Source: Actinoallomurus sp050942425
GTDB taxonomy: Bacteria; Actinomycetota; Actinomycetes; Streptosporangiales; Streptosporangiaceae
Direction: 5' to 3'
DNA length: 64,000 nt
NCBI RefSeq assembly: GCF_050942425.1
Contig: NZ_CP192063.1
Span: 5,518,001 to 5,582,000, forward strand
The notes under the pieces were generated by a model. It was not told where the DNA came from. It worked only from the letters and a program-made list of their open reading frames with translations, and did no database searches. Shown in pieces: positions 28,301-36,809 of this stretch; the stretch's first letter is position 1, and each line of letters begins with the position of its first letter. A program made the translations under genes and the position numbers.

Positions 28301-29042
28301 CCTGTACAACGACTCCGACACCGCGGCCGACCAGACCGTACGGCTGACCGGTGACGGCGCCGCGTACCGTCTCGACACCTGGACCGGGAGGATCACGTCG
28401 CTCGGGGAGCGCACCGCCGGCTCCCACACGGTGACCGTGCCGGTACGGCTCGCCGCCCACGACGTCATGGTGATCGCGGTGGGCCGCGCCGACCGGTTCG
28501 GCACCCCGGCGGCTCCGCCTCGTACGCCGGGCGGAACGGTCGCCGTCCAGTGGCTGACGTCCTGGGACCTGACCGTCGACAGCTGGACCCCGGGCCGCTC
28601 CGGCCGGCCCGATGACACGGCCCACACCGCACTCGGGCCGATCACGGTCACCGCGGATGCCGCCGGAGCGCTTCCCGCGTGGACCCGTATCGCCAAGTCG
28701 GCCGGCTACCCGGTTGATCTGGCCGACGTGGCGGGAGTGGGGACGTACACCACTCGTGTCCGGCTCGGAACCCTCGGACACGGCGCCTATCTCGATCTCG
28801 GCGCCGTTGTGGACACGTGCCGGGTGTCCGTCAACGGTCACGCGTTGCCGCCCCTGGACAGTCTCGACGTCGGCCACGTCGACATCGGCCGCTACCTGCG
28901 GCCGGGGGACAACACGATCACGGTGCGGGTCGCCACTCCGCTGATCAACGCGGTACGCGTCGCTCCGGGGACCGGCGCGGCCGGCCGGCAGCGCACGGAC
29001 AACGGTCTGATCGGGCCGGTGACACTGACGTCCACGAGGTGA
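25368..29042 (+). CDS. GH106-like alpha-L-rhamnosidase, secreted
   Basis: A 1224-residue enzyme with a Sec signal (FVAAILTATLPTPVSAAVAG). The first mature segment, YRWWLP followed by ELRRELGQIAQAGGGGVEV, is the start of the GH106 catalytic barrel. Later blocks such as GHPWVLLDFYR, EDSLELGYNETWT and NQVVWHGFPYL also fit this family. The C-terminus has a carbohydrate-binding-like sandwich (VDTCRVSVNGHALPP). Residues about 218-358 are three tandem repeats inserted within the catalytic region (see repeat). GH106 releases L-rhamnose from rhamnogalacturonans and glycosides, which gives the best clue to the substrate of the locus. Confidence 0.8.
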   Translation: MRGRRPRGTAARRPHLRAFVAAILTATLPTPVSAAVAGSSPDRGASVRAGALVPALSAGTFADPPATVRPKYRWWLPVADTSDTELRRELGQIAQAGGGGVEVTAFPVPHATTDPVFGSRSYLDVNGWGTPKWRHRLQVIAEAARNDGLILDMAAGPAWPPVVPSVHNFNQPAAAQQLIYGAEFTDAGRSRDGALPPTTTNPPTVNTLACAPTAGGATDVRLASTAGLAVGDRITLGTGADLDAVTVERVGTSMGCTTAATDTAAGASIVSVTDVPDGLRTGDRIVIGSGAGEDVAAVTDLGSQSQKSTLYAAADTGATSVVVANDMNLQPGGTVVIGIGSDQETRTVTNVAHSNSGRPGTLTLDAPLEHAQARGAATATPSGGITVTPALPHRHPAGDLVRRYGGATATVVTPAAHPHPAGAPVVDTAKTTLVAVVAAQCGADCAPGGAAPQKLDRASVRDVTKLVDAGGGLHYTFPVGNGHPWVLLDFYRTADGRVQTTTAAEAPDYALDHLSARGADAMGDFWDQAIISRPTHPGRPPGLPLSAHSGGAIFEDSLELGYNETWTADFADRFRERRGYSVAPFLPALAGAAITRKGPVTPAFDFSDGTGDRVRWDYAQTWSDLYADRYLPALQRWTESHGMTLRAQPYGDPIDAAHAAEHIGIPEGEGLEFSGHDPDQLFKVIASGAYMSGAPVVSSECCAMAGKVWATTVAQNLATQLYPGMAGGDNQVVWHGFPYLTAPPGSGEQTRWPGFSYGGNTSFAEAWGPRMPQWSDMKAVNDHLARLSLVLRQGTPQFDVGVYYQNLGLAGQAGDRPETIIPDTSAMAGAGYTYGYVSPEFLKEPSATYSGGRLFPGRSGYRALLLNDQRTYRRDAADKILGLARQGLPIVIVGSDHPPTVTTPGYGPADDAVVRKDIDTLYSYIGDGRHHVARAAAQDDVPAALASLGVTAAAAHVGTGSGRILDVRRHTADADYYFLYNDSDTAADQTVRLTGDGAAYRLDTWTGRITSLGERTAGSHTVTVPVRLAAHDVMVIAVGRADRFGTPAAPPRTPGGTVAVQWLTSWDLTVDSWTPGRSGRPDDTAHTALGPITVTADAAGALPAWTRIAKSAGYPVDLADVAGVGTYTTRVRLGTLGHGAYLDLGAVVDTCRVSVNGHALPPLDSLDVGHVDIGRYLRPGDNTITVRVATPLINAVRVAPGTGAAGRQRTDNGLIGPVTLTSTR
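26022..26440 (+). repeat. Three tandem ~38-residue repeats inside GH106
   Basis: Three diverged copies occupy about residues 219-358, at roughly 26022-26135, 26166-26280 and 26322-26440. Each has the pattern L-x-x-G-D-x-I-x-I-G-x-G followed by Asp/Glu and V-T-x-V. Examples are GLAVGDRITLGTGAD, GLRTGDRIVIGSGAG and NLQPGGTVVIGIGSD. They look like short beta-strand modules set into the catalytic domain. Confidence 0.7.
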
Positions 29043-29057
29043 GCATCCGGCTCTGCC

Positions 29058-29110
29058 AGGGCCTGTCTCGAAGCCGCGCAGTAGGACAGCGGGGCTTCGA
29101 GACGGGCCCT
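29058..29110. terminator. Strong bidirectional terminator between GH106 and GH2
   Basis: An 18-bp stem pairs 29058-29075 with 29093-29110, broken only by one G-U pair, around a 17-base loop. It follows the GH106 stop by 15 bases and includes the last bases of the convergent GH2 gene. Confidence 0.8.
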
Positions 29111-32100
29111 AGGGCCGTTCGTAGAGCGCGTGGACCTGGCCGTCGGACAGCGCTCGCCCGAAGACGCGCAACTCGTCCACGGCACCGGGCAGGTAGGGAT
29201 CCCCGGAGAACTGTGACCGGCCGACGTAATTCCGCGGGGTGTCGCCCAGGTACATCGGTACGAGGTCCATGGCGGGGTTGGCGTCGACCTGGACGCCGTC
29301 CACGTACAGGCGGCCGCCGCCGCTGTCGCCGGCCAGCGTGACCGCCACGTGTCTCCATTCGCCGGCCGGCAGGGGAGGCGCGTGCAGGTGCTGCTCCGCG
29401 CCGGAGCCGTTCATCGTGATGGCGAACATCAGCATGTCGTCGGTCAGCTCCGGCGGACGCAGGTTGGTGCCCTGCGTCAGGAACATGTACGTGACCCGGT
29501 CAAATCCGAAGTCGAAGACGCGCAGCCACCGTGGCAGGGAGGTCGGCCTGACCCAGCAGGCGATGGTGGCCTCGCGCGCCCCGGCCAGGATCCCCTGCGG
29601 CAGCCGGATGTGGCCGTCGTTCGATCCGGAGGCGTTGAGGTGCACGGCGTTGCCGACCCGGCCCGCACCCCAGGTGGCGTCGCCGACGAGCGTCGCCGTC
29701 AGGTCCCTGTCCCGCCGGCCGCTCGAGTCGGCGGCGGTTCGCCCCGCGCTCTCGCCGAACCTGTACCAGGCGACCATCTCCGGCGGCTCGGGGCCGCTGC
29801 CCACGACCGCGTCCTTCGCTTCGCTCCACACCCGTCGATGAGCCGTCCGGTCCAGATAGCCCGCCTCGGCCCGGAGGGAGAATTTGCCGAAGATGCCGGC
29901 CGGTGGTGTGACGGCCCATGTCGTCTCGACCGTCTGGCCAGGGGCCACGGTACGGAAGCGATCCGGCGTGCGTGGCGTGACGCTCCAGCCCCGTGGCACG
30001 TCCAGCGCGAGGCGGACGTCGCGAGCGGGAGATCCGTCCTCGGCCTGGTTCGAGAGCCGGGCGGTGATCTCGGACCTGCCGTGGGCGATCTCGCCGATAT
30101 CGTCGACCGCCAGCCGCACCGTCTTGCTCTCGAAGGAGAGCCAGATCGTCCGCCGGTAGTCTCCGTCCCCCGAGTTCGGCCGCCCTGAGGGGCCGGTCTG
30201 GGGCGGGGCGTGGTTCTTGTCGCCGATGGGCGCGATGGCGTCAAGGAATGAGATGTCCCCGCCGGGGAACGCCGCCGTCGCGGTGCCGGGATTGGTGCCG
30301 AACTTGGGGGTGCACAGGCGGAGGAACAGGTCCTCCTGCTCCGTGACGATCGTGATGTCGCCCTCGCGGGCGCCCAGCACCGCCCAGTAGGTCCCGGCAT
30401 GGTAGCCCTTGAATTCGGGATACTTCCAGTGATCGGCCCCCCAGAGGTCGGAACCGGTCGACGTATCGTTGTAATCCTTTTGCCACACGTCGGTGACAGG
30501 GCCGAGCGTTCGGTTTTTCCAAACCCGGTACGGCCCCTTTCCGAGCCATTTGACGCCGCCGATCTGGTGCTCGGGATAGTCGAATGAGACGCCCGAGAAG
30601 TCCCGGTCGCCGGTGACGCGATACCGATACTCCAGTTGAAGCCACCCGTTGCCCAGCATGCGCCAGGTGACATATGAAAGATCGCCGCTGTAGTCGGCGC
30701 GGACGACGTGAGCGGCGCCTTCCTTGTAGTGGGTGATTTCGGAGAGCGTCGCCTTTCCGGTGGTCAGCACGGGCCCGTTGGTGAGCGACATGGGGATACC
30801 GTTATTCCGGACGCCGGTCAACAGGCCGGTGTGTTTGCCGATGGTGACCGCGGTTCCCGAGGCGGTCATGGTGATCGCGTCCGGGGTCTCCGTCGCCGTC
30901 ACGGTGCCGGTTCCGGCCGGGACGATGCGGTCCTTGTACCCCGTGGCCGTCGTGATCGGCCACACCCATGAGCACACCTCGCGGCCGGAGGGGTCGACGG
31001 CGGCCAGCGCCAGCGCGTCGGACCGCTTCACCGCCGGCGGCGGGAGACGTAGCGTCAGCGTCGCACTCTCACCCGGCCCGGCGCCACGGACGTTCGCCGC
31101 GCCGTTCACCACCACCGTGTGACCGGTGGAATCCTCGTGCGGCCCACGGAATCTGATCAGTTTCCAGTCGAACCGGCAGTCGTCGAGGTTCGTGAAGTCG
31201 TATCGGTTGGTGAGCTCGATGTCGAACACCGCCGGGTTCGGACCAGAGCCTCGCAGGGTGGCGAGAATCGGCGACCAGATCTCCCGGATCGCGTAAAAGC
31301 TCCCCTCCTTCTCGCGGTACGGCCCCACGACGCCGTCCGGGGCGCGGTCGCCCGCCACGTCGATCCGGCCGCCCTGGTCGGTACGGACGATCCCACTGTC
31401 GAGAAATGCCCAGATGAATCCGCCGCCGGAGTTCGGTTTGCTCATCATGAGGTTCCAGTAGTCCGCCAGCCCGGCGCCGCCACCTCCGTCGTACATGGAG
31501 TGGAGAAACTCCGTCGGCAGGTAGATCGAGCCAGGCTCGTTCCGCAGGTAGTCCTGGACGTTCTCGTACGTCGGGTAATGGGTGGTCCGGACGCCGTTGA
31601 ACGGTTCACTCGAAGGGTGCAGGACCGGCCGCCGTTGTGGGTCATACAGCGCGAAGTCGCCGTCCACGGCGGTGTTCCAGCCGCCCTCGTTGCCGTTGTC
31701 CCAGAAGATGACGGACGGATGGTTGACGTCCCGGACGACCATCTCCTCCACGAGCCGTTTCGCGCTCGGCGTGTCGTACGGCGTGTGCCAACCGGGCAGC
31801 TCGTCGAGAACGTACAGGCCGAGCTCGTCGGCGAGGTCGTAGAAGTCCTGGTCCTGTGGGTAGTGCGACAGCCGGACGGCATTGATGTTCATCTCCTTCA
31901 TCAGGAGAATGTCGTCGCGGTTCATCTTCGGGCTGGTCGCGCGACCGGAGTCCGGCCATTCGGCGTGCCGCGTGATGCCCTTGAGCATGATCCGTTTTCC
32001 GTTGAGAAAGATGCCTTTTCCCGGGCGTACCTCGACGGTGCGGAAGCCGAACCGCTCGCTGACCCGGTGCAGCACCTCGTCGCCCTTGCCCAGCGTCACT

Positions 32101-32954
32101 TCCAGCCGATAGAGATTCGGGGTCTCCGCCGTCCAGAGCCTCGGGTCGTCCACGCGAGTGGACAGGGTCACCTTGCCTCCATCGGCGCGGACGCCCGCGG
32201 AGAAGGGACGGCCGACCTTCGTCCCGTCCATGGACCTGACCTGCGCTCGGAGAATGTCGGCCTCGGCGACGGCACCCGGGAAGACGTCGACGGAGAGCGA
32301 CCCGTCGGCCTGGGCGTCGATCGCCAGACGGTCGATGAATTCGGCGGGATGCGCCAGCAGATAGACCGGCCGGTAGATGCCGCCGAAGATCCAGTAATCG
32401 CCCCTGCGCTCCGCACCGTTGATCGAGGCGTTGGCGGATTCCTTGTCGACCGTCACCCTCAACAGGTTCGGGCCGCCGAAAGCGAGCACCTCAGTGACCT
32501 CGTACGTGAAGCGGACGAAGCCGCCCTGGTGCGTCGGCCCGACGGCCGACCCGTTGATCCGCACCTGGGTGTCCGTCATGCTGCCTTCGAAGACGATGAA
32601 GATCTTCCTGCCACGCCAGCCCGGCGGGACCGTGAACGCACGCTCGTACACGCCCTGCTCGTTCGGCTGGTCGGGGTGGTCCTTGACGAAGTTTCCGTAG
32701 TCGTACGTGCCGTGGCCGTGGAGTTCCCAGTTCGACGGCACGGGAATGGTGGTCCATTCACCGGAACCCCGTCCGCCGCTCACCATGAAACGCCACTCGA
32801 CCGCGTGATCCTTGTCCGTGCCCGACAGGTACGCGACCTCGGACGTCATCGGCGTCGATGAGCCTCCGGAACCCGATGCCGTACCTCGGCCGGTCAATGG
32901 TTTCGCCGCGATGCCGAGCGCCCCGATCTTGAGGACCGTTCTCCGGCTGAACAT
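29109..32954 (-). CDS. Secreted GH2 beta-galactosidase-like enzyme with C-terminal LamG domain
   Basis: A 1281-residue enzyme with a Tat signal (FSRRTVLKIGALG). ATG 32954 follows AAAGGA; upstream GTG and TTG codons would run through the promoter and operator. The jelly-roll, immunoglobulin-like and TIM-barrel domains of GH2 are in order. The acid/base Glu lies in FWDNGNEGG and the nucleophile Glu in LPTEFLHS. A C-terminal concanavalin-like (LamG) domain begins near MVAWYRFGESAGRTAADSSG and ends at the stop. It probably removes galactose from the side chains of rhamnogalacturonan I outside the cell. The LamG module suggests binding to the polymer. Confidence 0.85.
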   Translation of the reverse strand: MFSRRTVLKIGALGIAAKPLTGRGTASGSGGSSTPMTSEVAYLSGTDKDHAVEWRFMVSGGRGSGEWTTIPVPSNWELHGHGTYDYGNFVKDHPDQPNEQGVYERAFTVPPGWRGRKIFIVFEGSMTDTQVRINGSAVGPTHQGGFVRFTYEVTEVLAFGGPNLLRVTVDKESANASINGAERRGDYWIFGGIYRPVYLLAHPAEFIDRLAIDAQADGSLSVDVFPGAVAEADILRAQVRSMDGTKVGRPFSAGVRADGGKVTLSTRVDDPRLWTAETPNLYRLEVTLGKGDEVLHRVSERFGFRTVEVRPGKGIFLNGKRIMLKGITRHAEWPDSGRATSPKMNRDDILLMKEMNINAVRLSHYPQDQDFYDLADELGLYVLDELPGWHTPYDTPSAKRLVEEMVVRDVNHPSVIFWDNGNEGGWNTAVDGDFALYDPQRRPVLHPSSEPFNGVRTTHYPTYENVQDYLRNEPGSIYLPTEFLHSMYDGGGGAGLADYWNLMMSKPNSGGGFIWAFLDSGIVRTDQGGRIDVAGDRAPDGVVGPYREKEGSFYAIREIWSPILATLRGSGPNPAVFDIELTNRYDFTNLDDCRFDWKLIRFRGPHEDSTGHTVVVNGAANVRGAGPGESATLTLRLPPPAVKRSDALALAAVDPSGREVCSWVWPITTATGYKDRIVPAGTGTVTATETPDAITMTASGTAVTIGKHTGLLTGVRNNGIPMSLTNGPVLTTGKATLSEITHYKEGAAHVVRADYSGDLSYVTWRMLGNGWLQLEYRYRVTGDRDFSGVSFDYPEHQIGGVKWLGKGPYRVWKNRTLGPVTDVWQKDYNDTSTGSDLWGADHWKYPEFKGYHAGTYWAVLGAREGDITIVTEQEDLFLRLCTPKFGTNPGTATAAFPGGDISFLDAIAPIGDKNHAPPQTGPSGRPNSGDGDYRRTIWLSFESKTVRLAVDDIGEIAHGRSEITARLSNQAEDGSPARDVRLALDVPRGWSVTPRTPDRFRTVAPGQTVETTWAVTPPAGIFGKFSLRAEAGYLDRTAHRRVWSEAKDAVVGSGPEPPEMVAWYRFGESAGRTAADSSGRRDRDLTATLVGDATWGAGRVGNAVHLNASGSNDGHIRLPQGILAGAREATIACWVRPTSLPRWLRVFDFGFDRVTYMFLTQGTNLRPPELTDDMLMFAITMNGSGAEQHLHAPPLPAGEWRHVAVTLAGDSGGGRLYVDGVQVDANPAMDLVPMYLGDTPRNYVGRSQFSGDPYLPGAVDELRVFGRALSDGQVHALYERP

Positions 32955-32988
32955 CTGCCGTCCTTTCCATTCGGCCCGCACGGCCGGC

Positions 32989-33006
32989 GAGGAAAAGGTT
33001 TTCCTC
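32989..33006. promoter_or_regulatory. LacI-like operator, copy D (perfect, extended arms)
   Basis: GAGGAAAAGGTTTTCCTC has eight-base perfect arms around a central GG. The 14-bp core is 32991-33004. It lies between the divergent GH2 and GH15 genes, two bases beyond the GH2 -10 box. Confidence 0.7.
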
Positions 33007-33035
33007 AATCTAGGCGCGGGATGGGGGACGGTCAA
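33007..33035 (-). promoter_or_regulatory. Promoter of the GH2 gene
   Basis: On the minus strand TTGACC (33035-33030), a 17-base spacer and TAGATT (33012-33007). It is the best promoter of the four at this locus, and operator D covers the expected start site. Confidence 0.65.
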
Positions 33036-33116
33036 CAGCCGTGGATCTTGTCGCGCCTCCCGATCCCGCCTATGTTCGGGCGGGCGGTCTCTCACGGAGC
33101 GTTGAGGAGCATTGCC

Positions 33117-35324
33117 ATGAGCTGGTGCGCGCGGCTTGGTCGGCTCGGTACGGCGCTCCTGCTGGGAGCGGTCACGGTCTCGGGAACCACGGCGTATGCG
33201 GCCGGTGACGCTCCCGGCGCGCCGGGCGGCGGCTCCTCATGGACCACCGGCGACAAGACCGCGCTCGGCACCGCCACCGGCGCGGCCTCCAAGGTCTGGT
33301 TCACCGTGGCCAAGGGCGTCACGTCCGAGGTCTTCTATCCCCGGACCGACGTGCCCGACGTGCAGGACCTGCAGTACGTGGTGACCGACGGCTCGAGCTT
33401 CACCGATCTCGAACGCGACGCGACCACGCACACGGTGTCGATGCCGGACGAGAGGTCGCCGGAATACACCGTGACCAACACGGCGACGAGCGGCCGGTAC
33501 CGGCTGACCGAGACGTACGTGACCGACCCGGCCCGTTCGACCCTGCTGATCAAGACGCGTTTCCAGTCGCTGGACGGCGGCGCGTACAAGCTGTACGCGC
33601 TGTTCAACCCCTCGCTGGCCGGCAGCGGCGGCAACGACACCGGCGCGTGGGACGCCGCGGACGGCGCGCTGGTCGCCTCTGACGGGCAGCCGGTGTTCGG
33701 GTCGACGGTGGCCTCGGCGCTGAAGTCCTCGGCCGCCTTCACCACCCACACGAGCGGCTACAGCGGCACGGCCAGTGACGGCCTCGTCGACCTGCGCGCC
33801 AACAGGCGGCTGACCGGCCAGTACGACACCGCGAGCAGCGCCGGCAACATCGTGCAGGCCGGCCAGGTCCCGGTTGGCACGGACACGACGTTCACGCTCG
33901 CGCTGGGCTTCGGCGCCGACCGTACGGCCGCTGCCTCGGCGGCCACCGCGTCGCTGTCGGCGGGCTTCACCGCGGCCGAGTCGTCGTACGGGTCCGGCTG
34001 GCACGGCTACCTGAGCGGCAAGACCGTGCCCGCGAGCGTGTCCGGCGACACCCTGCGCCGCCGCACGTACCTGGTGGGCCTGATGACGCTGCACGGCCTG
34101 GAGGACAAGACCTTCCCGGGCGCGAACGTCGCGTCCCTGGCCACGCCCTGGGGCGACTACGTCGACGGCGGCGCGCTGAACGACGGTTACCATCGCGTCT
34201 GGGCCCGCGACCTGTACCAGCAGGGCACGGCCCTGCTCGCGGCCGGCGACGCCGCGCAGGCCAAGCGTATGGCCCAGTGGCTCTGGAACCGCCAGCAGAT
34301 CACCGCGTGGACCCCGGGCGACGGCGTCACGTACGGACCCGGATCCTTCCCCCGCTACTCACCGGTCGGCGGAGTGAGCGGCGCGACCTCGCAGCAGCTC
34401 GGCTGCTGCGAGCAACTGGACGAGGACGCCTTCCCGATCGTCCTGGCCTGGCAGACCGGGCTCACGGACTCCGCCACCTGGTCGAAGATCAAACTGACCG
34501 CCGACCACATCGTGAGCTTCGGTCCCGCCACGCCGGGGGAGCGCTGGGAGGAACAGAACGGCCTGTCGCCGTCCACCGTCGCGGCCGAGATCGCCGGCCT
34601 GGTCTGCGCCGGCGACATCGCCCGCCGCAACGGCGACACCGCGAGCGCCACGACGTACGAGAACACCGCCGACTCGTGGCGGAACGCACTCGACCGGCAG
34701 ACGTTCACCACGACCGGGTACTTCGGCGACCACTCCTACTACGAGCGGATCGAGCACGACACCGACCCGAACGACACCTACGCCCGTACCTTCGCCGACG
34801 GCACCTGGTGGGAGCGCGACATCGTCGACGGCGGCTTCCTGGACCTGGTACGGCTCGGCGTTCGCCCCGCGTCCTACGGCGACGTGACGGCCTCCCTGCC
34901 CGAGCTCGACGCGGTCGACTCGGTCACCGCCCCGAACGGCGATGTGTACTGGCACCGCTACAACCACGACTCCTACGGCGAGAGCCAGGACGACGGCACC
35001 GGCTGGCCCGCCGGCCACGGCCACCCGACCGGCCGGGTGTGGCCGCTGCTGTCCGGCGAACGCGGCGAGTACGAACTGGCCGCGGGCCGGCCGGCGACCG
35101 CTCAGCTGAAGGCCATGGCCGACAGCGCGAACGCCGGCTACCTGATCCCCGAACAGGTGTGGGACCGGGCCGACCGGTACGGGTTCACCTTCGGCGGCGC
35201 GACGGGCTCGGCGGCACCGCTCGCCTGGGCCGAGGCGCAGTACGTCCGGCTCGCCCAGTCCATCGACGCCGGGCGCCCCGTCGACCGGCCCTCGGTCGTC
35301 GCCGCCCGGTACGGCACATCCTGA
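33117..35324 (+). CDS. Secreted GH15 glucoamylase/glucodextranase-like enzyme
   Basis: A 735-residue enzyme with a Sec signal (LGTALLLGAVTVSGTTAYAAG). ATG 33117 follows GAGGAG. It has an N-terminal beta-sandwich as in glucodextranase (WTTGDKTALGTATGAASKVWFT) and an (alpha/alpha)6 barrel. The catalytic acid lies in ERWEEQNGLSPS, and the base Glu in the late PLAWAEAQYVRL. It would release glucose from alpha-glucans outside the cell. Its product differs from the pectin-directed enzymes around it, but it sits opposite GH2 across operator D, so it may be in the same regulon. Confidence 0.85.
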   Translation: MSWCARLGRLGTALLLGAVTVSGTTAYAAGDAPGAPGGGSSWTTGDKTALGTATGAASKVWFTVAKGVTSEVFYPRTDVPDVQDLQYVVTDGSSFTDLERDATTHTVSMPDERSPEYTVTNTATSGRYRLTETYVTDPARSTLLIKTRFQSLDGGAYKLYALFNPSLAGSGGNDTGAWDAADGALVASDGQPVFGSTVASALKSSAAFTTHTSGYSGTASDGLVDLRANRRLTGQYDTASSAGNIVQAGQVPVGTDTTFTLALGFGADRTAAASAATASLSAGFTAAESSYGSGWHGYLSGKTVPASVSGDTLRRRTYLVGLMTLHGLEDKTFPGANVASLATPWGDYVDGGALNDGYHRVWARDLYQQGTALLAAGDAAQAKRMAQWLWNRQQITAWTPGDGVTYGPGSFPRYSPVGGVSGATSQQLGCCEQLDEDAFPIVLAWQTGLTDSATWSKIKLTADHIVSFGPATPGERWEEQNGLSPSTVAAEIAGLVCAGDIARRNGDTASATTYENTADSWRNALDRQTFTTTGYFGDHSYYERIEHDTDPNDTYARTFADGTWWERDIVDGGFLDLVRLGVRPASYGDVTASLPELDAVDSVTAPNGDVYWHRYNHDSYGESQDDGTGWPAGHGHPTGRVWPLLSGERGEYELAAGRPATAQLKAMADSANAGYLIPEQVWDRADRYGFTFGGATGSAAPLAWAEAQYVRLAQSIDAGRPVDRPSVVAARYGTS

Positions 35325-35392
35325 GCGCCCGCACTTCGCCGCGGGATCCCCTCCGGGAACGGCCCCAGCCGTCGGCGCGAGCCGTACCAGGA

Positions 35393-35575
35393 ATGAGGAG
35401 GCACGTCGCCAGAGTGAGAGGGGCGCCGGCCAGTTTCGTCGGCCGCGCGGAGGAGGTGGCCCGTGTCTCCGGGCGACTGTCGGCGGACCGGCTGGTGACC
35501 CTCGTCGGTCCGGGGGAGTCGGCAAGGCCACGATCCGGGCAGTCGGAGCCCGCCGACCGCCTCGTACAACGGTGA
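35393..35575 (+). pseudogene. Fragment of an AfsR/LuxR-type ATPase regulator, frameshifted in the P-loop
   Basis: The reading frame from ATG 35393 gives SFVGRAEEVARV and DRLVTLVGPG, the entry to the ATPase domain of these regulators. The expected continuation GGVGK appears only after adding one G to the G run near 35513-35517. After that the sequence loses similarity within a few dozen codons. It looks like a decayed 5' end of a regulator, with no downstream remainder. Confidence 0.6.
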
Positions 35576-35723
35576 TCTCCCAACGCACTGCCGCGTCAGC
35601 GGTACCGCTACGTGCGCGCGGCAGTCTCGGCCGGTCGCGGCGAAGTAGGGAAGGTGTCTTTGTGCGCAAGCGGTGATGCCGGTGGTGGGGCACCTGTTCA
35701 GCCTGCGCCGTGGTCCTTTCGGG

Positions 35724-36125
35724 TCACAGCGCTGCGTGTCGGTATGCCAGTCGCGCTGGAAAATGCCGCCACGATGCCGACGGGTGCGTTTGCCCCGGGC
35801 GTACGAGTTTCGCCTTCCGCAGCTCGAATCTGTAGTCGTAGTCGTCCAGGATTCGTGGGACGGCTCCACGCAGTAGCCGGGTATAGGTTGTGCCGGGCCA
35901 CGATGCGAGCTGCGGTACCGCCTGCTCGATGTCCACAGCGTCCAGCATGAAGTGCAGCTTCTCGCGGCTCTCGAGAATCGGCACGCCGTAGGCGACCTTG
36001 GTGTCACAGATGATCAGGCGTTGCCGCCCATCCGCCACCGGCGTGATCAACGAATACCACCACGTCGCATAAGCCCATCTCAGACTATGTACCTCGATAT
36101 TCGAGCGGCACGCGGACGGAAACAC
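35724..36125 (-). CDS. Hypothetical protein or remnant, 133 aa
   Basis: Not recognised. The middle of the frame (QRLIICDTKVAYGVPILE, then DDYDYRFELRKAKLV) has a natural amino-acid balance and looks like a true protein. Both ends look random, with no ribosome site before the GTG at 36125 and a tail that seems out of frame. The DNA is visibly less GC-rich than its neighbours. It may be the surviving core of a disrupted gene in a scar region, rather than an expressed gene. Confidence 0.3.
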   Translation of the reverse strand: MFPSACRSNIEVHSLRWAYATWWYSLITPVADGRQRLIICDTKVAYGVPILESREKLHFMLDAVDIEQAVPQLASWPGTTYTRLLRGAVPRILDDYDYRFELRKAKLVRPGQTHPSASWRHFPARLAYRHAAL

Positions 36126-36144
36126 GATGCCCGACCGCTCGAGC

Positions 36145-36489
36145 TCAGGCGGTGGGGGTGGTCACGGTGGTGTCGGCGTCGCGTTCGCTGTCGGTCGGCT
36201 TGGCGTCGTCGCTGTGTGCGGCGACGAAGTCCTCGCCCAGCACGTCCTTGGCCACCCGCAGATGATCCAGTTCGATCTCTCCAGAGTCGGCGACATGGCC
36301 ATCGATGGCCTTCATTATGCGCTCCACCGTGTCGTGGTCGTGGCCCAGGCGCTGCTCAGCGTAGACGGCGACGCCCAGCTTGAGCAGCAGCCTCTGCGCG
36401 CGCCGGTGCTCGTTCCACTCCTCGACGGCCTCGACGCTGGAGTCGAAGCCCTTTTCGGTGATCTCGAATGCCTTGGTAATGAAGCTCAT
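36145..36489 (-). CDS. Small hypothetical protein, 114 aa
   Basis: Starts at ATG 36489 with AAGGTG upstream (MSFITKAFEITEKGFD). It is soluble, mainly helical and acidic at the C-terminus (SDDAKPTDSERDADTT). A segment RRAQRLLLKLGVAVYAEQRLG may form an amphipathic helix. The type is similar to small phage-shock- or stress-like proteins of actinobacteria, but I cannot assign a function. It is alone on its strand in this stretch. Confidence 0.55.
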   Translation of the reverse strand: MSFITKAFEITEKGFDSSVEAVEEWNEHRRAQRLLLKLGVAVYAEQRLGHDHDTVERIMKAIDGHVADSGEIELDHLRVAKDVLGEDFVAAHSDDAKPTDSERDADTTVTTPTA

Positions 36490-36809
36490 ATCGCACCTTT
36501 TCCAGCTTGTTGTCCGTATTTCCGGACGGACGATCAGATATGTGCAGGTGCGATCATAGAGCTCCCGAGCCACCGCTCGGCGGGTACGGGTTCACCGGAC
36601 ACCAACCCCTCCCGGCTGGTGTAAGTGGGGCGTCTCTGATCCTGGGTTCGTCCTGGGAGGAGTCGGCGACCTCGATCAGCACTGTGCCGTCCTCCGGTCG
36701 ATGTGAGGCGACGGCGTGCCGTGGGGGCAGAACGCTCGACGCCGTTGACGGTCAAAGTGCTATAGGCGAACGTCTCGGTGGCGGGGGCTGGGGGAGGGGC
36801 GCATACCGA
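36490..36809. other. Gene-free gap in scar region
   Basis: About 320 bases with no intact gene. It contains a short stretch on the minus strand that resembles a Uma2-type protein (separate entry). A half-site CACCTTTTCC near 36494 is not a full operator. Confidence 0.4.
36623..36733 (-). pseudogene. Possible Uma2-family fragment
   Basis: One minus-strand frame reads EDGTVLIEVADSSQDEPRIRD. This resembles the core strand VLLVVEVADSSLAYDR of Uma2 family restriction-endonuclease-like proteins, where the Glu is catalytic. Only about 37 codons remain and stops surround them. The similarity is from memory and short, so this is tentative. Confidence 0.3.

Noticed and set aside
36493..36502. Half operator CACCTTTTCC near the small hypothetical gene
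   Set aside because: Only one arm matches the 14-bp operator, and the gene is not in the sugar locus.
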